Below are positions 8,281 to 16,468 of a DNA stretch of 64,000 nucleotides, in pieces. Under the pieces are notes generated by a model. That model worked only from the letters and a program-made list of their open reading frames with translations, was not told the origin of the DNA and did not search any database. Position numbers and translations under genes: made by a program. Where the stretch lies: the NCBI RefSeq assembly GCF_009660225.1, contig NZ_CP045920.1, positions 2,926,079 through 2,990,078 of the forward strand, given 5' to 3'. The stretch comes from Pseudactinotalea sp. HY158. Its GTDB lineage: Bacteria > Actinomycetota > Actinomycetes > Actinomycetales > Beutenbergiaceae. Each line of letters starts with the position of its first letter. Positions within the stretch are counted from its first letter, which is position 1.

Positions 8281-9227
8281 GTGACCCCGCCGCCGGTCGC
8301 CGCCCGCACCGGCGGATTCACGTTGCCCGGACCGGTCGCGGCCTTCGACGTCGGCGGCACCGACATCAAGGCGGGCCTCGTGCACCCGGACGGCTCCATC
8401 AGCCACCGCTCGACCACCCCGACCCCGCGCGATCCCGTCCGTCCGGCCGCCGCCGTCGTCGATCGGACGACGCAGCTCGCCGCCGCGATGCCGGGGGCGG
8501 TCGCGCTCGGGGTCGTCGTGCCGGGCCTCGTCGACGACGTCCGCGGCGTCGGCGTCTACTCGGCGAACCTCGGCTGGCGCGACGCCCCGTTCGGCGAGCT
8601 CCTCGCGGCCGCCACCGACCTGCCGGTCGGATTCAACCACGACGTCACCGCGGCGGCGATCGCCGAGACCACCTTCGGGGCCGCCGCGGGCATCGCCGAC
8701 GCCGCGGTCGTGGCGATCGGCACGGGTATCGCCGCGGGCCTCATCGTCGACGGCCGCCCGCACCGCGCCCGCGGCTATGCGGGCGAGCTCGGGCACACGG
8801 TCGTCGATCCGAGTGGTCCGCTCTGCCCGTGCGGCGCCCGTGGCTGCCTCGAGGCGATCGCCTCGGCCGCCGCCCTCGCCCGCCGCTACACCGAGGGAGC
8901 GGCCGCCCCGCCGCCGGGGCGAGGGAGGTGCTCGCCGCCCGCGCGGCCGGCGACGAGACCGCCGCCCGCATCTGGCAGGAGGGGATCCGGGCACTCGCCG
9001 CCGGCCTGCGACAGCTCTCGGCGCTGCTCGCCCCCGAGATCGTCGTCATCGGCGGCGGCCTCATGCGCGCCGGCGACGACCTCTTCACCCCGCTGCGCCG
9101 CGAGGCCGAACGCACGTTCACGGTCCATCCCGTGCCGCCGATCGTCGCCGCCACGACCGGACCCGACGCCGGACTCCTCGGCTCGGCCCTCATCGGAGCC
9201 GGCGCCCTCACCGGGGACGCCGCATGA
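8281..9227 (+). pseudogene. ROK family sugar kinase, frame disrupted
   Basis: The N-terminal two thirds read from GTG 8281: phosphate loop DVGGTDIKAG, GFNHDVTAAA, and the ROK zinc signature GELGHTVV with CPCGARGCLE. After about 8905 the frame runs out of homology, while the third frame continues with AREVLAARAAGDETAARIW and EIVVIGGGLMRAGDDLF to a TGA at 9227. The switch lies in the GC run near 8905-8925 and equals one missing base. Either the kinase is inactivated or the sequence has an error. In context it would phosphorylate N-acetylgalactosamine/glucosamine or a related hexose. Its stop overlaps the next start (ATGA), so the operon layout is intact, which favours a recent lesion or error. 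Confidence 0.75.
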
Positions 9228-10153
9228 TCCTCACCTTCACCGCCAATCCGGCCCTCGACGTCACGTACTCCGTGCCGACCTTCCGGCTCGGCTCCTCGCA
9301 CCGGGTCGACCCGCCGCAGGTGCGCGCGGGCGGCAAGGGCGTCAACGTCGCCCGCGTGCTGCACGAGCAGGGCCGGACCACCTGTGTCATCGCGCCCGCA
9401 GGCGGTGGACCGGGCGTGCGGTTCCGGACCGACCTGGACGCGGCCGGTCTGCGCCACCACCTCGTCGAGGTCGCCGCCGACACCCGCACCACCCTCGCCC
9501 TCGTGGGCGAGGACACGACGAACATCAACGAGTCCGGCGCGCCGCTGAGCCCGGCCGAGTGGGCCGCGCTGTCCGGGGCGGTCGCCGCCGAACTGGGCGC
9601 GCCGGCCGGCCCGGGGGTCGTGCTCGTCTGCTCCGGCTCCACGCCGCCGCACACGCCGCTCGACCTGTTCCCGGGCCTCGTCGAGGCCGCCCACGCCGCC
9701 GGGGCGACCGCGATCGTCGACACCTCGGGCCCCCATCTGCTCGCCGCCGCCGACGCCGGGGCCGACGTGCTCAAGCCGAACGACGAGGAGATCCTCGCCG
9801 CCCTCGGGGGCACGGATCCGATCGTCGCGGCCCGGCGGCTCGCGGCCCGATCGGGCGGGCTCGTGCTCCTGTCGATGGGACCCGACGGTCTCGCCGCGGT
9901 CCGCGACGACGGACCCTGCCTGCACGCCCGCCCCGGACGCCGCCTGCGCGGCAATACGACCGGCGCCGGGGACGCGGCCGTCGCCGCCACCGCCGCCGCG
10001 ATCGCGGCCGACCCGGACGTGCTCACCACCGGCCTCGACGAGCTCCTGCGCCAGGCGGTCGCCTGGTCCGGCGCCGCGGTCCTCGCCCCGCTCGCGGGGA
10101 GCATCACCGACCCCACCCCCCTCCTGCCCGGTATCTCTATCACGGAGTTCTGA
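9224..10153 (+). CDS. PfkB family sugar-phosphate kinase (tagatose-6-P / fructose-1-P kinase type)
   Basis: A 309-residue cytoplasmic kinase of the LacC/FruK branch of PfkB: early NPALDVTY, substrate loop AGGKGVNVAR (35-44) and the catalytic anion hole GNTTGAGDA near residue 248, with Asp as base. It should turn tagatose-6-phosphate into tagatose-1,6-bisphosphate, given the aldolase next to it; 1-phosphofructokinase is the alternative. ATG 9224 overlaps the ROK stop by four bases and the stop lies one base before the aldolase ATG, so the operon is tightly coupled. Confidence 0.85.
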   Translation: MILTFTANPALDVTYSVPTFRLGSSHRVDPPQVRAGGKGVNVARVLHEQGRTTCVIAPAGGGPGVRFRTDLDAAGLRHHLVEVAADTRTTLALVGEDTTNINESGAPLSPAEWAALSGAVAAELGAPAGPGVVLVCSGSTPPHTPLDLFPGLVEAAHAAGATAIVDTSGPHLLAAADAGADVLKPNDEEILAALGGTDPIVAARRLAARSGGLVLLSMGPDGLAAVRDDGPCLHARPGRRLRGNTTGAGDAAVAATAAAIAADPDVLTTGLDELLRQAVAWSGAAVLAPLAGSITDPTPLLPGISITEF

Positions 10154-10154
10154 C

Positions 10155-11000
10155 ATGCCCCTCGTCACCACCGCCGAGTTGTTCACCCGCGCCCGGAACC
10201 GGGGGCAGGGCCTGCCCGCGTTCAACGTGCTGCACCTGGAGACCATCGAGGCGATCGCGGCCGGCGCCGAGCGCACCGGGACGGGCGTCGTGCTGCAGAT
10301 CTCCCAGAACTGCGTGCGCTACCACGGCGGCCTCGCCCCCCTGGCCGCGGCGAGCCGCGCGGTCGCCGAGTCCTCGAGCGCCCCGCTCTCCCTCCACCTC
10401 GACCACGCGGAGGATCTCGACCTCGTGCGCGAGGCCCTCGACCTCGGCTTCTCCTCGGTCATGTACGACGGCGCCACGCTCGACTACCCCGAGAACGTCG
10501 CCCGCACGGTCACCGCGGTCTCGGCCGCGCACGCGGTCGGGGCGATCGTCGAGGCGGAACTCGGCGAGATCGGGGGCAAGGACGGCGCCCACGCGCCCGG
10601 CGTACGCACGGACCCCGCCGAGGCGGCCCGGTTCGCGGCCGACACGGGTGTCGACGCCCTCGCCGTCGCCGTCGGCAGCTCCCACGCCATGCTCGAACGC
10701 ACGGCGGAACTCGACACCGACCTCATCGCGGCCATCGCCGCGGCCGTTCCGGTGCCGCTCGTGCTCCACGGGTCCTCGGGGGTGCCGGACGCGTCGATCC
10801 AGGCGGGTATCCGGTCCGGTATGGTCAAAGTGAACATTTCCACGCAGTTGAACAAGATGTTCACCGCCGGGGTTCGGGAACGGCTCGGGGCGCAGCCCGA
10901 CCTGGTCGATTCCCGCAAGTACCTGGGCGCCGGGCGGGACCGCCTTGCGGACGAGGTGGCCCGGCTCGTCGATGTGCTGACCATGGTGACCACGGCTTGA
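10155..11000 (+). CDS. Class II ketose-bisphosphate aldolase (GatY/KbaY type)
   Basis: A 281-residue zinc aldolase. LHLDHAEDLDLV (80-91) holds the catalytic Asp and first zinc His; AELGEIGGKDG and LVLHGSSGVPDASI give further zinc and phosphate ligands, and VKVNISTQLN closes the phosphate site. The short size and sequence fit tagatose-1,6-bisphosphate aldolase rather than the longer glycolytic Fba, though fructose-1,6-bisphosphate cleavage cannot be excluded. Products are dihydroxyacetone phosphate and glyceraldehyde-3-phosphate. Fourth gene of the operon, one base after the kinase. Confidence 0.88.
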   Translation: MPLVTTAELFTRARNRGQGLPAFNVLHLETIEAIAAGAERTGTGVVLQISQNCVRYHGGLAPLAAASRAVAESSSAPLSLHLDHAEDLDLVREALDLGFSSVMYDGATLDYPENVARTVTAVSAAHAVGAIVEAELGEIGGKDGAHAPGVRTDPAEAARFAADTGVDALAVAVGSSHAMLERTAELDTDLIAAIAAAVPVPLVLHGSSGVPDASIQAGIRSGMVKVNISTQLNKMFTAGVRERLGAQPDLVDSRKYLGAGRDRLADEVARLVDVLTMVTTA

Positions 11001-11015
11001 ATTGGAGCTGAATAG

Positions 11016-11795
11016 ATGAATCGAGAAGATCGTCTCATTGCGATCCTCGACCTGCTGGGCGAGAGCGGAAGCCTCGGGGTCGGCGACCTCGTCGACACCT
11101 TCGGCGTCTCCCCCGCCACGGCCCGCCGGGATCTCGACGTGCTCGCCGATCGGCAGCTCCTCAACCGCACCCACGGCGGGGCGAGCGCGCAGTCCGTCGC
11201 CTACGACCTGCCGCTGCGCTACAAGCGCGGGCAGGCCGCCGAGGCGAAGACGGCGATCGCGATCGCGGCCTCGGAGCTCGTCCGGCCGGGGGCCCGGATC
11301 GGCCTGACCGGCGGCACGACGTGCACGGCCATCGCCACCCAGCTGAGCCGGCGCAGCGATCTCGAGGACGCCCGCCCAACCGTCGTGACGAACGCGATCA
11401 ACATCGCCGCCCAGCTCGTGCTGCGCCCGCACATCAAGGTCGTCATGGTCGGCGGGGCGGTGAACCCGCGCTCCTACGAGCTCGCCGGGCCCCTCGCCGA
11501 ACCGATCCTGCGGCAGATCCGGCTCGACATCGCCTTCGTCGGCATCAACGCCCTCGACCTCAAGGACGGCCCGTTCGTGCACGACGAGAAGGAGGCGCGG
11601 GTCAACGCGCTCCTGGCGGGCCGGGCCGGCGAGGCGTGGATGGTCGCCGACTCCTCCAAGCTCGGCAACCAGGCCTTCGCGGCCGTCGGTCCGCTGAGCG
11701 ACTTCCGCGGCCTCATCACCGACGACGGCATCGCCGATGCCGAGCGCGACGCCCTCCGGGAGCGGGGGCTCGAGGTGCGGATCGTCCACCCCTGA
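11016..11795 (+). CDS. DeoR/GlpR family transcriptional regulator
   Basis: A 259-residue repressor: N-terminal winged HTH (about 5-57, with VGDLVDTFGVSPATARRDLD) and a C-terminal DeoR sensor domain with the phosphosugar-binding signature GLTGGTTCTAIA and later GINALDLKDG. Such regulators are released by sugar phosphates. As last gene of the operon it probably represses it, acting at the 7263-7278 inverted repeat or the TTATGTGTCA element, and perhaps at galT, which has a related element. Start ATG 11016 lies 15 bp after the aldolase stop with a GGAG-like site. Confidence 0.9.
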   Translation: MNREDRLIAILDLLGESGSLGVGDLVDTFGVSPATARRDLDVLADRQLLNRTHGGASAQSVAYDLPLRYKRGQAAEAKTAIAIAASELVRPGARIGLTGGTTCTAIATQLSRRSDLEDARPTVVTNAINIAAQLVLRPHIKVVMVGGAVNPRSYELAGPLAEPILRQIRLDIAFVGINALDLKDGPFVHDEKEARVNALLAGRAGEAWMVADSSKLGNQAFAAVGPLSDFRGLITDDGIADAERDALRERGLEVRIVHP

Positions 11796-11838
11796 GGGAG
11801 TCGTGATGTGGGCCACGGACGAGGCCGCGGGCCCGCCC

Positions 11839-11844
11839 TAGACT
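11839..11844 (+). promoter_or_regulatory. Leaderless -10 (TAGACT) of mrp
   Basis: TAGACT is followed by six bases and then ATG 11851. No ribosome site lies between, so the transcript probably begins at the start codon. Confidence 0.6.
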
Positions 11845-11850
11845 GGCGCC

Positions 11851-12969
11851 ATGACCAGCGTGACCGTCGAGACCATCCGCAGTGCGCTCGAGGGGGTCCT
11901 CGACCCCGAGATCCGCCGACCCATCACCGAACTCGACATGGTGCGCGGCGTCGAGCTCTCCCTGACCGGCGCCGCTCGCATCACGATCGCCCTGACCACG
12001 GCGGGCTGCCCGCTGCGCGACACGATCACGCGCGACGTCACGAACGCGGCCCTCGGCGCGGGCGCGACCGAGGTCCACGTCGAGATGACGGTCATGACCC
12101 CCGAGGAGCGCACCGACCTGCGCACGAAGCTGCGCGGCGGGGTCGCCGAGCCGGTCATCCCGTTCAACGAGCCGGGCAACCTCACCCGCGTGCTCGCCGT
12201 CGCCTCCGGCAAGGGGGGTGTGGGCAAGTCCTCGGTCACGGCGAACCTCGCGGCGGCCATGGCGGCCGACGGTCTCAAGGTCGGGGTGCTCGACGCCGAC
12301 GTCTACGGCTTCTCCATCCCCCGGATGCTCGGCGTCACGATGTCCCCGACGAAGGTCGACGACATGATCCTGCCGCCGCTCGCGGGCGACATCAAGGTCA
12401 TCTCGATCGGGATGTTCACCCAGCCCGGCCGCCCGGTCGTGTGGCGCGGCCCCATGCTCCACCGCGCGCTCCAGCAGTTCCTCGCGGACGTCTTCTGGGG
12501 CGACCTCGACGTGCTCCTGCTCGACCTTCCCCCCGGCACCGGCGACATCGCCATCTCGGTGGCGCAGATGCTGCCCGGCGCGGAGCTGCTCATCGTGACC
12601 ACTCCCCAGCTCACGGCCGCCGAGGTCGCCGAACGGGCCGGGATCATGGCCCGCCAGACCCAGCAGCGCATTGCCGGGGTCATCGAGAACATGTCGTGGC
12701 TCGAGCAGCCCGACGGCTCCCGGCTCGAGGTCTTCGGCTCCGGCGGCGGGCAGCGCGTCGCCGACCGGCTCTCGGAGATCCTCGAGACCGACGTGCCCCT
12801 CCTCGGGCAGGTCCCCCTCGAGGTGGCCCTCCGCGAGGGCAGCGACTCCGGCGTGCCCGTGGTCACGAGCGGATCGACCGCCGGCGACATCCTCACCGAG
12901 ATCTCCCGCAGCCTCACCCACCGGGCCCGCGGACTCGCCGGCCGCAATCTCGCCGTCACGCCCCTGTAG
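11851..12969 (+). CDS. mrp: Mrp/NBP35 family P-loop iron-sulfur carrier ATPase
   Basis: A 372-residue cytoplasmic protein with an N-terminal MIP18-like domain (about 5-85, with the Cys of AGCPLRDTI) and a deviant Walker A ATPase domain (ASGKGGVGKSS near 118-128; DADVYGFSIPRMLG; LDLPPGTGDI). The family carries Fe-S clusters to apoproteins. The CxxC normally found after the ENMS motif is missing: ENMSW is followed by LEQPDGSRLEVFGSGGG without cysteine, as in other actinobacterial homologues, so any cluster must be bound differently. Transcribed alone and convergent with tatB. Confidence 0.93.
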   Translation: MTSVTVETIRSALEGVLDPEIRRPITELDMVRGVELSLTGAARITIALTTAGCPLRDTITRDVTNAALGAGATEVHVEMTVMTPEERTDLRTKLRGGVAEPVIPFNEPGNLTRVLAVASGKGGVGKSSVTANLAAAMAADGLKVGVLDADVYGFSIPRMLGVTMSPTKVDDMILPPLAGDIKVISIGMFTQPGRPVVWRGPMLHRALQQFLADVFWGDLDVLLLDLPPGTGDIAISVAQMLPGAELLIVTTPQLTAAEVAERAGIMARQTQQRIAGVIENMSWLEQPDGSRLEVFGSGGGQRVADRLSEILETDVPLLGQVPLEVALREGSDSGVPVVTSGSTAGDILTEISRSLTHRARGLAGRNLAVTPL

Positions 12970-13025
12970 CCGGGTCGCCTGTAGTCGGGTCGCCTGTAGT
13001 CGGGTCGCCTGCAGTCAGGTCGCCT
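12966..13025. repeat. Four tandem 15-bp units spanning the mrp and tatB stop codons
   Basis: Units 12966-12980, 12981-12995, 12996-13010 and 13011-13025 follow GTAGTCGGGTCGCCT with few changes. The first unit supplies the TAG of mrp. The last has TCA where the others have TCG, and this change is the TGA stop of tatB on the other strand. The whole space between two convergent genes is therefore repeat. Confidence 0.85.
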
Positions 13026-13725
13026 CGGAGTCGAACGGCGCGGGCGGGAGGTCGCTCAGGTCGAGGCCGGCCGGCTCAGCGGGCACCGCGGGCACCGTGG
13101 GCGCCGTGGGCTCCGCGGGCTCGGCGAGGAGCGCCGTCGCGACCCCGCCGCCCGCCGGGGCCGTCTCCACTGCGGCGCCCCCCGCTGCGACAGCGGAGCC
13201 TCCCGGGGCCGCGCCCACGGCCGGCTCGGGCGGCGGGAGCGGCGCGGACGGTGCCGATGCCGCAGCGGCCTCGCCTGCGTCCGCATGCGTCCCCGGGCCG
13301 GTCACCGCGGCGGCTCCGGCGGCTCCGGCAGCCACGGCGGCTCCGGCGGCCCCGGTACCCGCGGCCCGAGCGGCCTCCGTCGCCGCCACGTGCTGGGCGG
13401 CCGCGGCCCGGGCCGCGCGCCGCTTCTCGGCCTCGGGGTCGGGCTGCGCGTCGGCGCTCTTGCTCGACGGCAGCACGTCGTCCAGGAGCGCGTCGCGGAC
13501 GATCCGGCGGGGGTCGTACTGGCGCGGATCGAATTTGGAGAAGTCGAGGTCGGCGATGTCGTCGCCGAGCTCCTCCCGGAGCGCGGAGGTCGCGCCCGTG
13601 GCCATGTTCTTGAGGTTCTTCACCAGCCGTGCCAGCTGCTCGGCGTAGTGGGGAAGCCGTTCCGGTCCGATGACGACAACGGCTAGGACGAGGAGGATGA
13701 GAATCTCGTCACCGCTGATGTTCAT
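13015..13725 (-). CDS. tatB: Twin-arginine translocase subunit TatB
   Basis: A 236-residue membrane protein for export of folded proteins through TatABC. One N-terminal helix (ILILLVLAVVVIGPERLP, about 8-25) with the Tat family Gly-Pro-Glu hinge, then an amphipathic helix (YAEQLARLVKNLKNMA). Positions 30-90 match TatB. The remaining 140 residues are an Ala/Pro/Gly-rich low-complexity tail, longer than usual and ending in the tandem repeat region. ATG 13725 has TAGACT seven bases upstream, so it is leaderless. TatA and TatC are not in the window. Confidence 0.88.
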   Translation of the reverse strand: MNISGDEILILLVLAVVVIGPERLPHYAEQLARLVKNLKNMATGATSALREELGDDIADLDFSKFDPRQYDPRRIVRDALLDDVLPSSKSADAQPDPEAEKRRAARAAAAQHVAATEAARAAGTGAAGAAVAAGAAGAAAVTGPGTHADAGEAAAASAPSAPLPPPEPAVGAAPGGSAVAAGGAAVETAPAGGGVATALLAEPAEPTAPTVPAVPAEPAGLDLSDLPPAPFDSEAT

Positions 13726-13732
13726 GCGCGTC

Positions 13733-13738
13733 AGTCTA
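13733..13738 (-). promoter_or_regulatory. Leaderless -10 (TAGACT) of tatB
   Basis: On the minus strand TAGACT is followed by seven bases and then ATG 13725, with no room for a ribosome site. Confidence 0.55.
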
Positions 13739-13792
13739 AGCGATGCGTGCCCGGCTCGGGCGCGCTGCCACCGCCGGGGGCCCCGGTGGCGC

Positions 13793-13798
13793 TACCAT
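13793..13798 (+). promoter_or_regulatory. -10 (TACCAT) and ribosome site of methyltransferase gene
   Basis: TACCAT predicts a transcript start near 13805. GGGAGG (13825-13830) is the best ribosome site nearby and points, six bases on, to ATC 13837. GTG 13747 lies upstream of this promoter and would not be on the transcript. Confidence 0.5.
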
Positions 13799-13836
13799 CG
13801 CCCCTGACGGCTCAGCCACGACACGGGAGGCCTACC

Positions 13837-14472
13837 ATCGCTGCCGACAAGATCCAGAGTTGGGCCTACACCGAGGAGTTCGCGCTCGAGGATTCCGACG
13901 CGCTCGCCGCGGCGCACGCCCGGTCCGCCGAATTCGGCCTCGACCCGGTCTCCGCGGGCACGGGTGCGACGCTGCGACTCATCGCCGCCCTCCTCGACGC
14001 CCGGGCCGTGGCCGAGGTCGGCACGGGCACCGGCGTCTCGGGGCTGTGGCTCCTCGGAGGCATGAATCCCGAGGGCGTCCTCACCACGATCGACGCCGAG
14101 ATGGAGCATCAGCGCGCCGCGAAGGAGGCGTTCGCCGCCGCGGGCGTCAAGTCCACCCGAACCCGCACGATCTCCGGGCGGGCGCTCGAGGTGCTCCCCC
14201 GGCTCGCCGACGCCGCCTACGATCTCGTGGTCATCGACTGCGACCCCGACCGCGCGGGCGACTATTGCGAGCAGGGCCTGCGGATGCTCCGCCCCGGCGG
14301 GGCGATCGCCGTGGTCAACGCCCTCTGGCACGATCGGGTCGCCGACCCGGCCCGCCGAGACGAGTCGACCGTGGCCATGCGCGAACTCGGCAGGCAGTTC
14401 CGTGCGGACGAGCGCCTCGTCACGGGACTCCTCCCGGTCGGCGGGGGCCTCCTGACCGCCGTGCGTCAGTAG
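13837..14472 (+). CDS. O-methyltransferase family 3 (SAM-dependent), apparent ATC start
   Basis: About 211 residues of class I SAM methyltransferase: the family start ADKIQSWAYTEEF, motif I AEVGTGTGVSGLW, acidic ribose-binding residue in TTIDAEMEH, DLVVIDCDPDRAGDY and LRPGGAIAVVN. Similar to the small actinobacterial O-methyltransferases that lie near sigE/tat genes; substrate unknown. No ATG, GTG or TTG stands at the expected start; the perfect GGGAGG site leads to ATC at 13837. The nearest standard in-frame start, GTG 13747, precedes the promoter and adds 30 low-complexity residues. A real ATC start, a sequencing error for ATG, or GTG 13747 are the options. The 3' end overlaps pepA by 7 bp, convergently. 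Confidence 0.8.
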   Translation: MAADKIQSWAYTEEFALEDSDALAAAHARSAEFGLDPVSAGTGATLRLIAALLDARAVAEVGTGTGVSGLWLLGGMNPEGVLTTIDAEMEHQRAAKEAFAAAGVKSTRTRTISGRALEVLPRLADAAYDLVVIDCDPDRAGDYCEQGLRMLRPGGAIAVVNALWHDRVADPARRDESTVAMRELGRQFRADERLVTGLLPVGGGLLTAVRQ

Positions 14473-15995
14473 TCGCGCAGGAACCGCAGCAGGGTGCGCG
14501 CGCCGAATCCGGTCGCGCCCTCGGTGAGGATGCCCGTGGTTCGCGCCGCCCGCCCCGGGCCGGCGATGTCGAGGTGCGCCCAGGGCACGTCCCCGGCGAA
14601 GTGGCGTAGGAACAGGGCGGCCGTGATCGAGCCGCCGCCCACGTGCCGGTCCCGGCTGATGTGGCTCAGGTCGGCCACCGGGGAGGTGAGCGCGGCGGCG
14701 TAGTCGTCCACGAGCGGCATGCGCCACAGCGCCTCGCCCGTCTGCTCGCCCGCGCTCTCGAGGCCGTGCGCGAGTCGGTCGGCGGTGGCGTACAGGGCGC
14801 CGTGCTCCTTGCCGAGGCCGAGGCTCGCCGCCCCCGTGAGGGTGGCGACGTCGATCATCGCCTCGGGCTCGTAGTGTGCGCGCGCCCAGGCCATGCCGTC
14901 GGCGAGCACCATCCGGCCCTCGGCGTCGGTGTTCCCGATCTCGACCGTGGTGCCGTCGGCGATCGTCACGATGTCACCGGGGCGGTAGGAGCCGCCGGAG
15001 AACGCGTTCTCGGCCATGGGCAGCACGCCCACGACCGAGGTGGCCACGCCGGCCTCGGCCGCGCCGAGGACCGCGGCGAGCACCGCCGCCGCCCCCGCCA
15101 TGTCGGTCTTCATCGGGACCATCGCGGCCCGGGGCTTGATGCTGATGCCGCCGGTGTCGTAGGTGATCCCCTTGCCCACGAGCACGATCCGGCCCGGCTC
15201 GGCGCCGGCGGGGGTGTATTCGACCACGACGAGCCGCGGCGGCGTGGCCGAGCCGTTCCCGACGGCCGCGAGGCCGCCGAGCCCGTGCTCGCGTATCCAC
15301 TGCTCGTCGTGCACGCGCACCCGCGTGGTGGCGGCACTCCCCCCGGAGCGCCGCCCGAGGGCCTCGACCGCGTCGACCGCCTGCTCGGCGAACCACTGCG
15401 GGTTCTTGACGTTGCTCGGCGTCGCGGCCCACCGGCGGGCGACGACGGTCGCCTCGGCCGAGCAGAGCCCGCCGGCGAGCGCGTCCGGGTCCACGCCGAC
15501 GAGCCGGAACTGGTCGGCGGGCCCCGTCGGGCCCGGGCCCGCGCCGCGGAACGGGTGCCGGTAGGAGGCGAGCACGAGCCCCTCGACCAGGGCCGTGGCC
15601 GCCGGGTCCGTCAGCCCGGCCAGGTCGGCGATCGCCACCACCTGGCCCGGGCGCGCCGCCCGGGCGATGGCCGCGCCCGCCCGCCGCGCGTCGACGGCGG
15701 AGCCGTCCCCTCCGGCGAAGAGGAGCAGGGGCGGAAACTGGGCCCAGCGGTCGTCGTCCGCAATCACGGGCAGGGGCAGTGAGACCGCCTGCCCGGCCGC
15801 GCCCGTGACCTCGAGCCGCGCGAGCGTGCCCGCCAGGTCGAGGCCGAAACCGGCCGCGAGATCGGCACCCGCGCCGGACCCCGGCAGGAGCTCCGGCGCG
15901 TCCTCGCCGGGCGCGACGAGCAGCACGAGCGCGTCGACGCCGTCGAGGGCGCCGAACGCGTCCGTCGCACTCAGCAGCGGCAGAGCCGCCGTCAT
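14466..15995 (-). CDS. pepA: Leucyl aminopeptidase (peptidase M17)
   Basis: A 509-residue cytoplasmic di-zinc aminopeptidase, hexameric in the family, active in peptide turnover. The C-terminal catalytic domain shows LVGKGITYDTGGISIKP, the metal-binding MKTDMAGAAA and the signature NTDAEGRMVLADGM; the N-terminal macro-like domain is Ala-rich and variable. ATG 15995 shares one base with the stop of the DUF3117 gene (TGATG), so the two are coupled. The 3' end overlaps the convergent methyltransferase gene. Confidence 0.95.
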   Translation of the reverse strand: MTAALPLLSATDAFGALDGVDALVLLVAPGEDAPELLPGSGAGADLAAGFGLDLAGTLARLEVTGAAGQAVSLPLPVIADDDRWAQFPPLLLFAGGDGSAVDARRAGAAIARAARPGQVVAIADLAGLTDPAATALVEGLVLASYRHPFRGAGPGPTGPADQFRLVGVDPDALAGGLCSAEATVVARRWAATPSNVKNPQWFAEQAVDAVEALGRRSGGSAATTRVRVHDEQWIREHGLGGLAAVGNGSATPPRLVVVEYTPAGAEPGRIVLVGKGITYDTGGISIKPRAAMVPMKTDMAGAAAVLAAVLGAAEAGVATSVVGVLPMAENAFSGGSYRPGDIVTIADGTTVEIGNTDAEGRMVLADGMAWARAHYEPEAMIDVATLTGAASLGLGKEHGALYATADRLAHGLESAGEQTGEALWRMPLVDDYAAALTSPVADLSHISRDRHVGGGSITAALFLRHFAGDVPWAHLDIAGPGRAARTTGILTEGATGFGARTLLRFLRDY

Positions 15996-16162
15996 CAGGG
16001 TGCGACCGCGCTGAGCGCCTCGCTGAGTTCGGATGCCTCCGTGGCGTTCAGCTCGACCACGAGTCGCCCTCCACCTTCAAGCGGTACGCGCATGATGATG
16101 CCGCGCCCTTCCTTGGTCACTTCAAGGGGTCCGTCACCGGTCCGGGGCTTCATGGCCGCCAT
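15995..16162 (-). CDS. DUF3117 family protein
   Basis: A 55-residue protein beginning MAAMKPRTGDGPLEVTKEG and ending NATEASELSEALSAVAP, essentially the highly conserved actinobacterial DUF3117. No function is established to my knowledge. An AGGGA-type site lies about 7 nt before ATG 16162. It overlaps pepA by one base, which implies coexpression. Confidence 0.9.
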   Translation of the reverse strand: MAAMKPRTGDGPLEVTKEGRGIIMRVPLEGGGRLVVELNATEASELSEALSAVAP

Positions 16163-16249
16163 GTGCTCATCCCTGTCTGTCGAGTTGGTCGTGGCCGACC
16201 GGACGGCGGCTCGGGGCCTCCTGCCGGTCGCGTGTCCACGGGACGGTCC

Positions 16250-16468
16250 CTATTCTATGTCAGCGCCGGGCCCGGTCTGCTCTTCGGCCGGGCGAGGCCC
16301 GGGATTCCGCGGCATTCCCGCTGCCGCGGCGCTGGGTGCGGGGGCCCGCTCGGCGGGCGGCGGTTCGAGCGAGAGCCCGACCCGGCCCCGGCCGGCCGCG
16401 ATCGCGCCGACGACGACGGCCGCCGCCATGACGGCGAAGGCGGCCATGACCCACGCGTCGGCGCTCAT
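16250..16468 (-). CDS. Small single-pass membrane protein
   Basis: A 72-residue protein with one N-terminal transmembrane helix (WVMAAFAVMAAAVVVGAIAA, about 6-25) and a Pro/Ala/Glu-rich cytoplasmic tail. Its ATG overlaps the LOG stop (ATGA). Position between a LOG gene and DUF3117 resembles the mycobacterial neighbourhood that carries a small DivIVA-like membrane protein, but I see no DivIVA coiled coil here. Function unknown. Confidence 0.65.
   Translation of the reverse strand: MSADAWVMAAFAVMAAAVVVGAIAAGRGRVGLSLEPPPAERAPAPSAAAAGMPRNPGPRPAEEQTGPGADIE

Noticed and set aside
13743-14609. Alternative frame over the methyltransferase gene starting at ATG 13743
   Set aside because: It lacks any recognisable motif, while the frame ending at 14472 has all SAM methyltransferase motifs.
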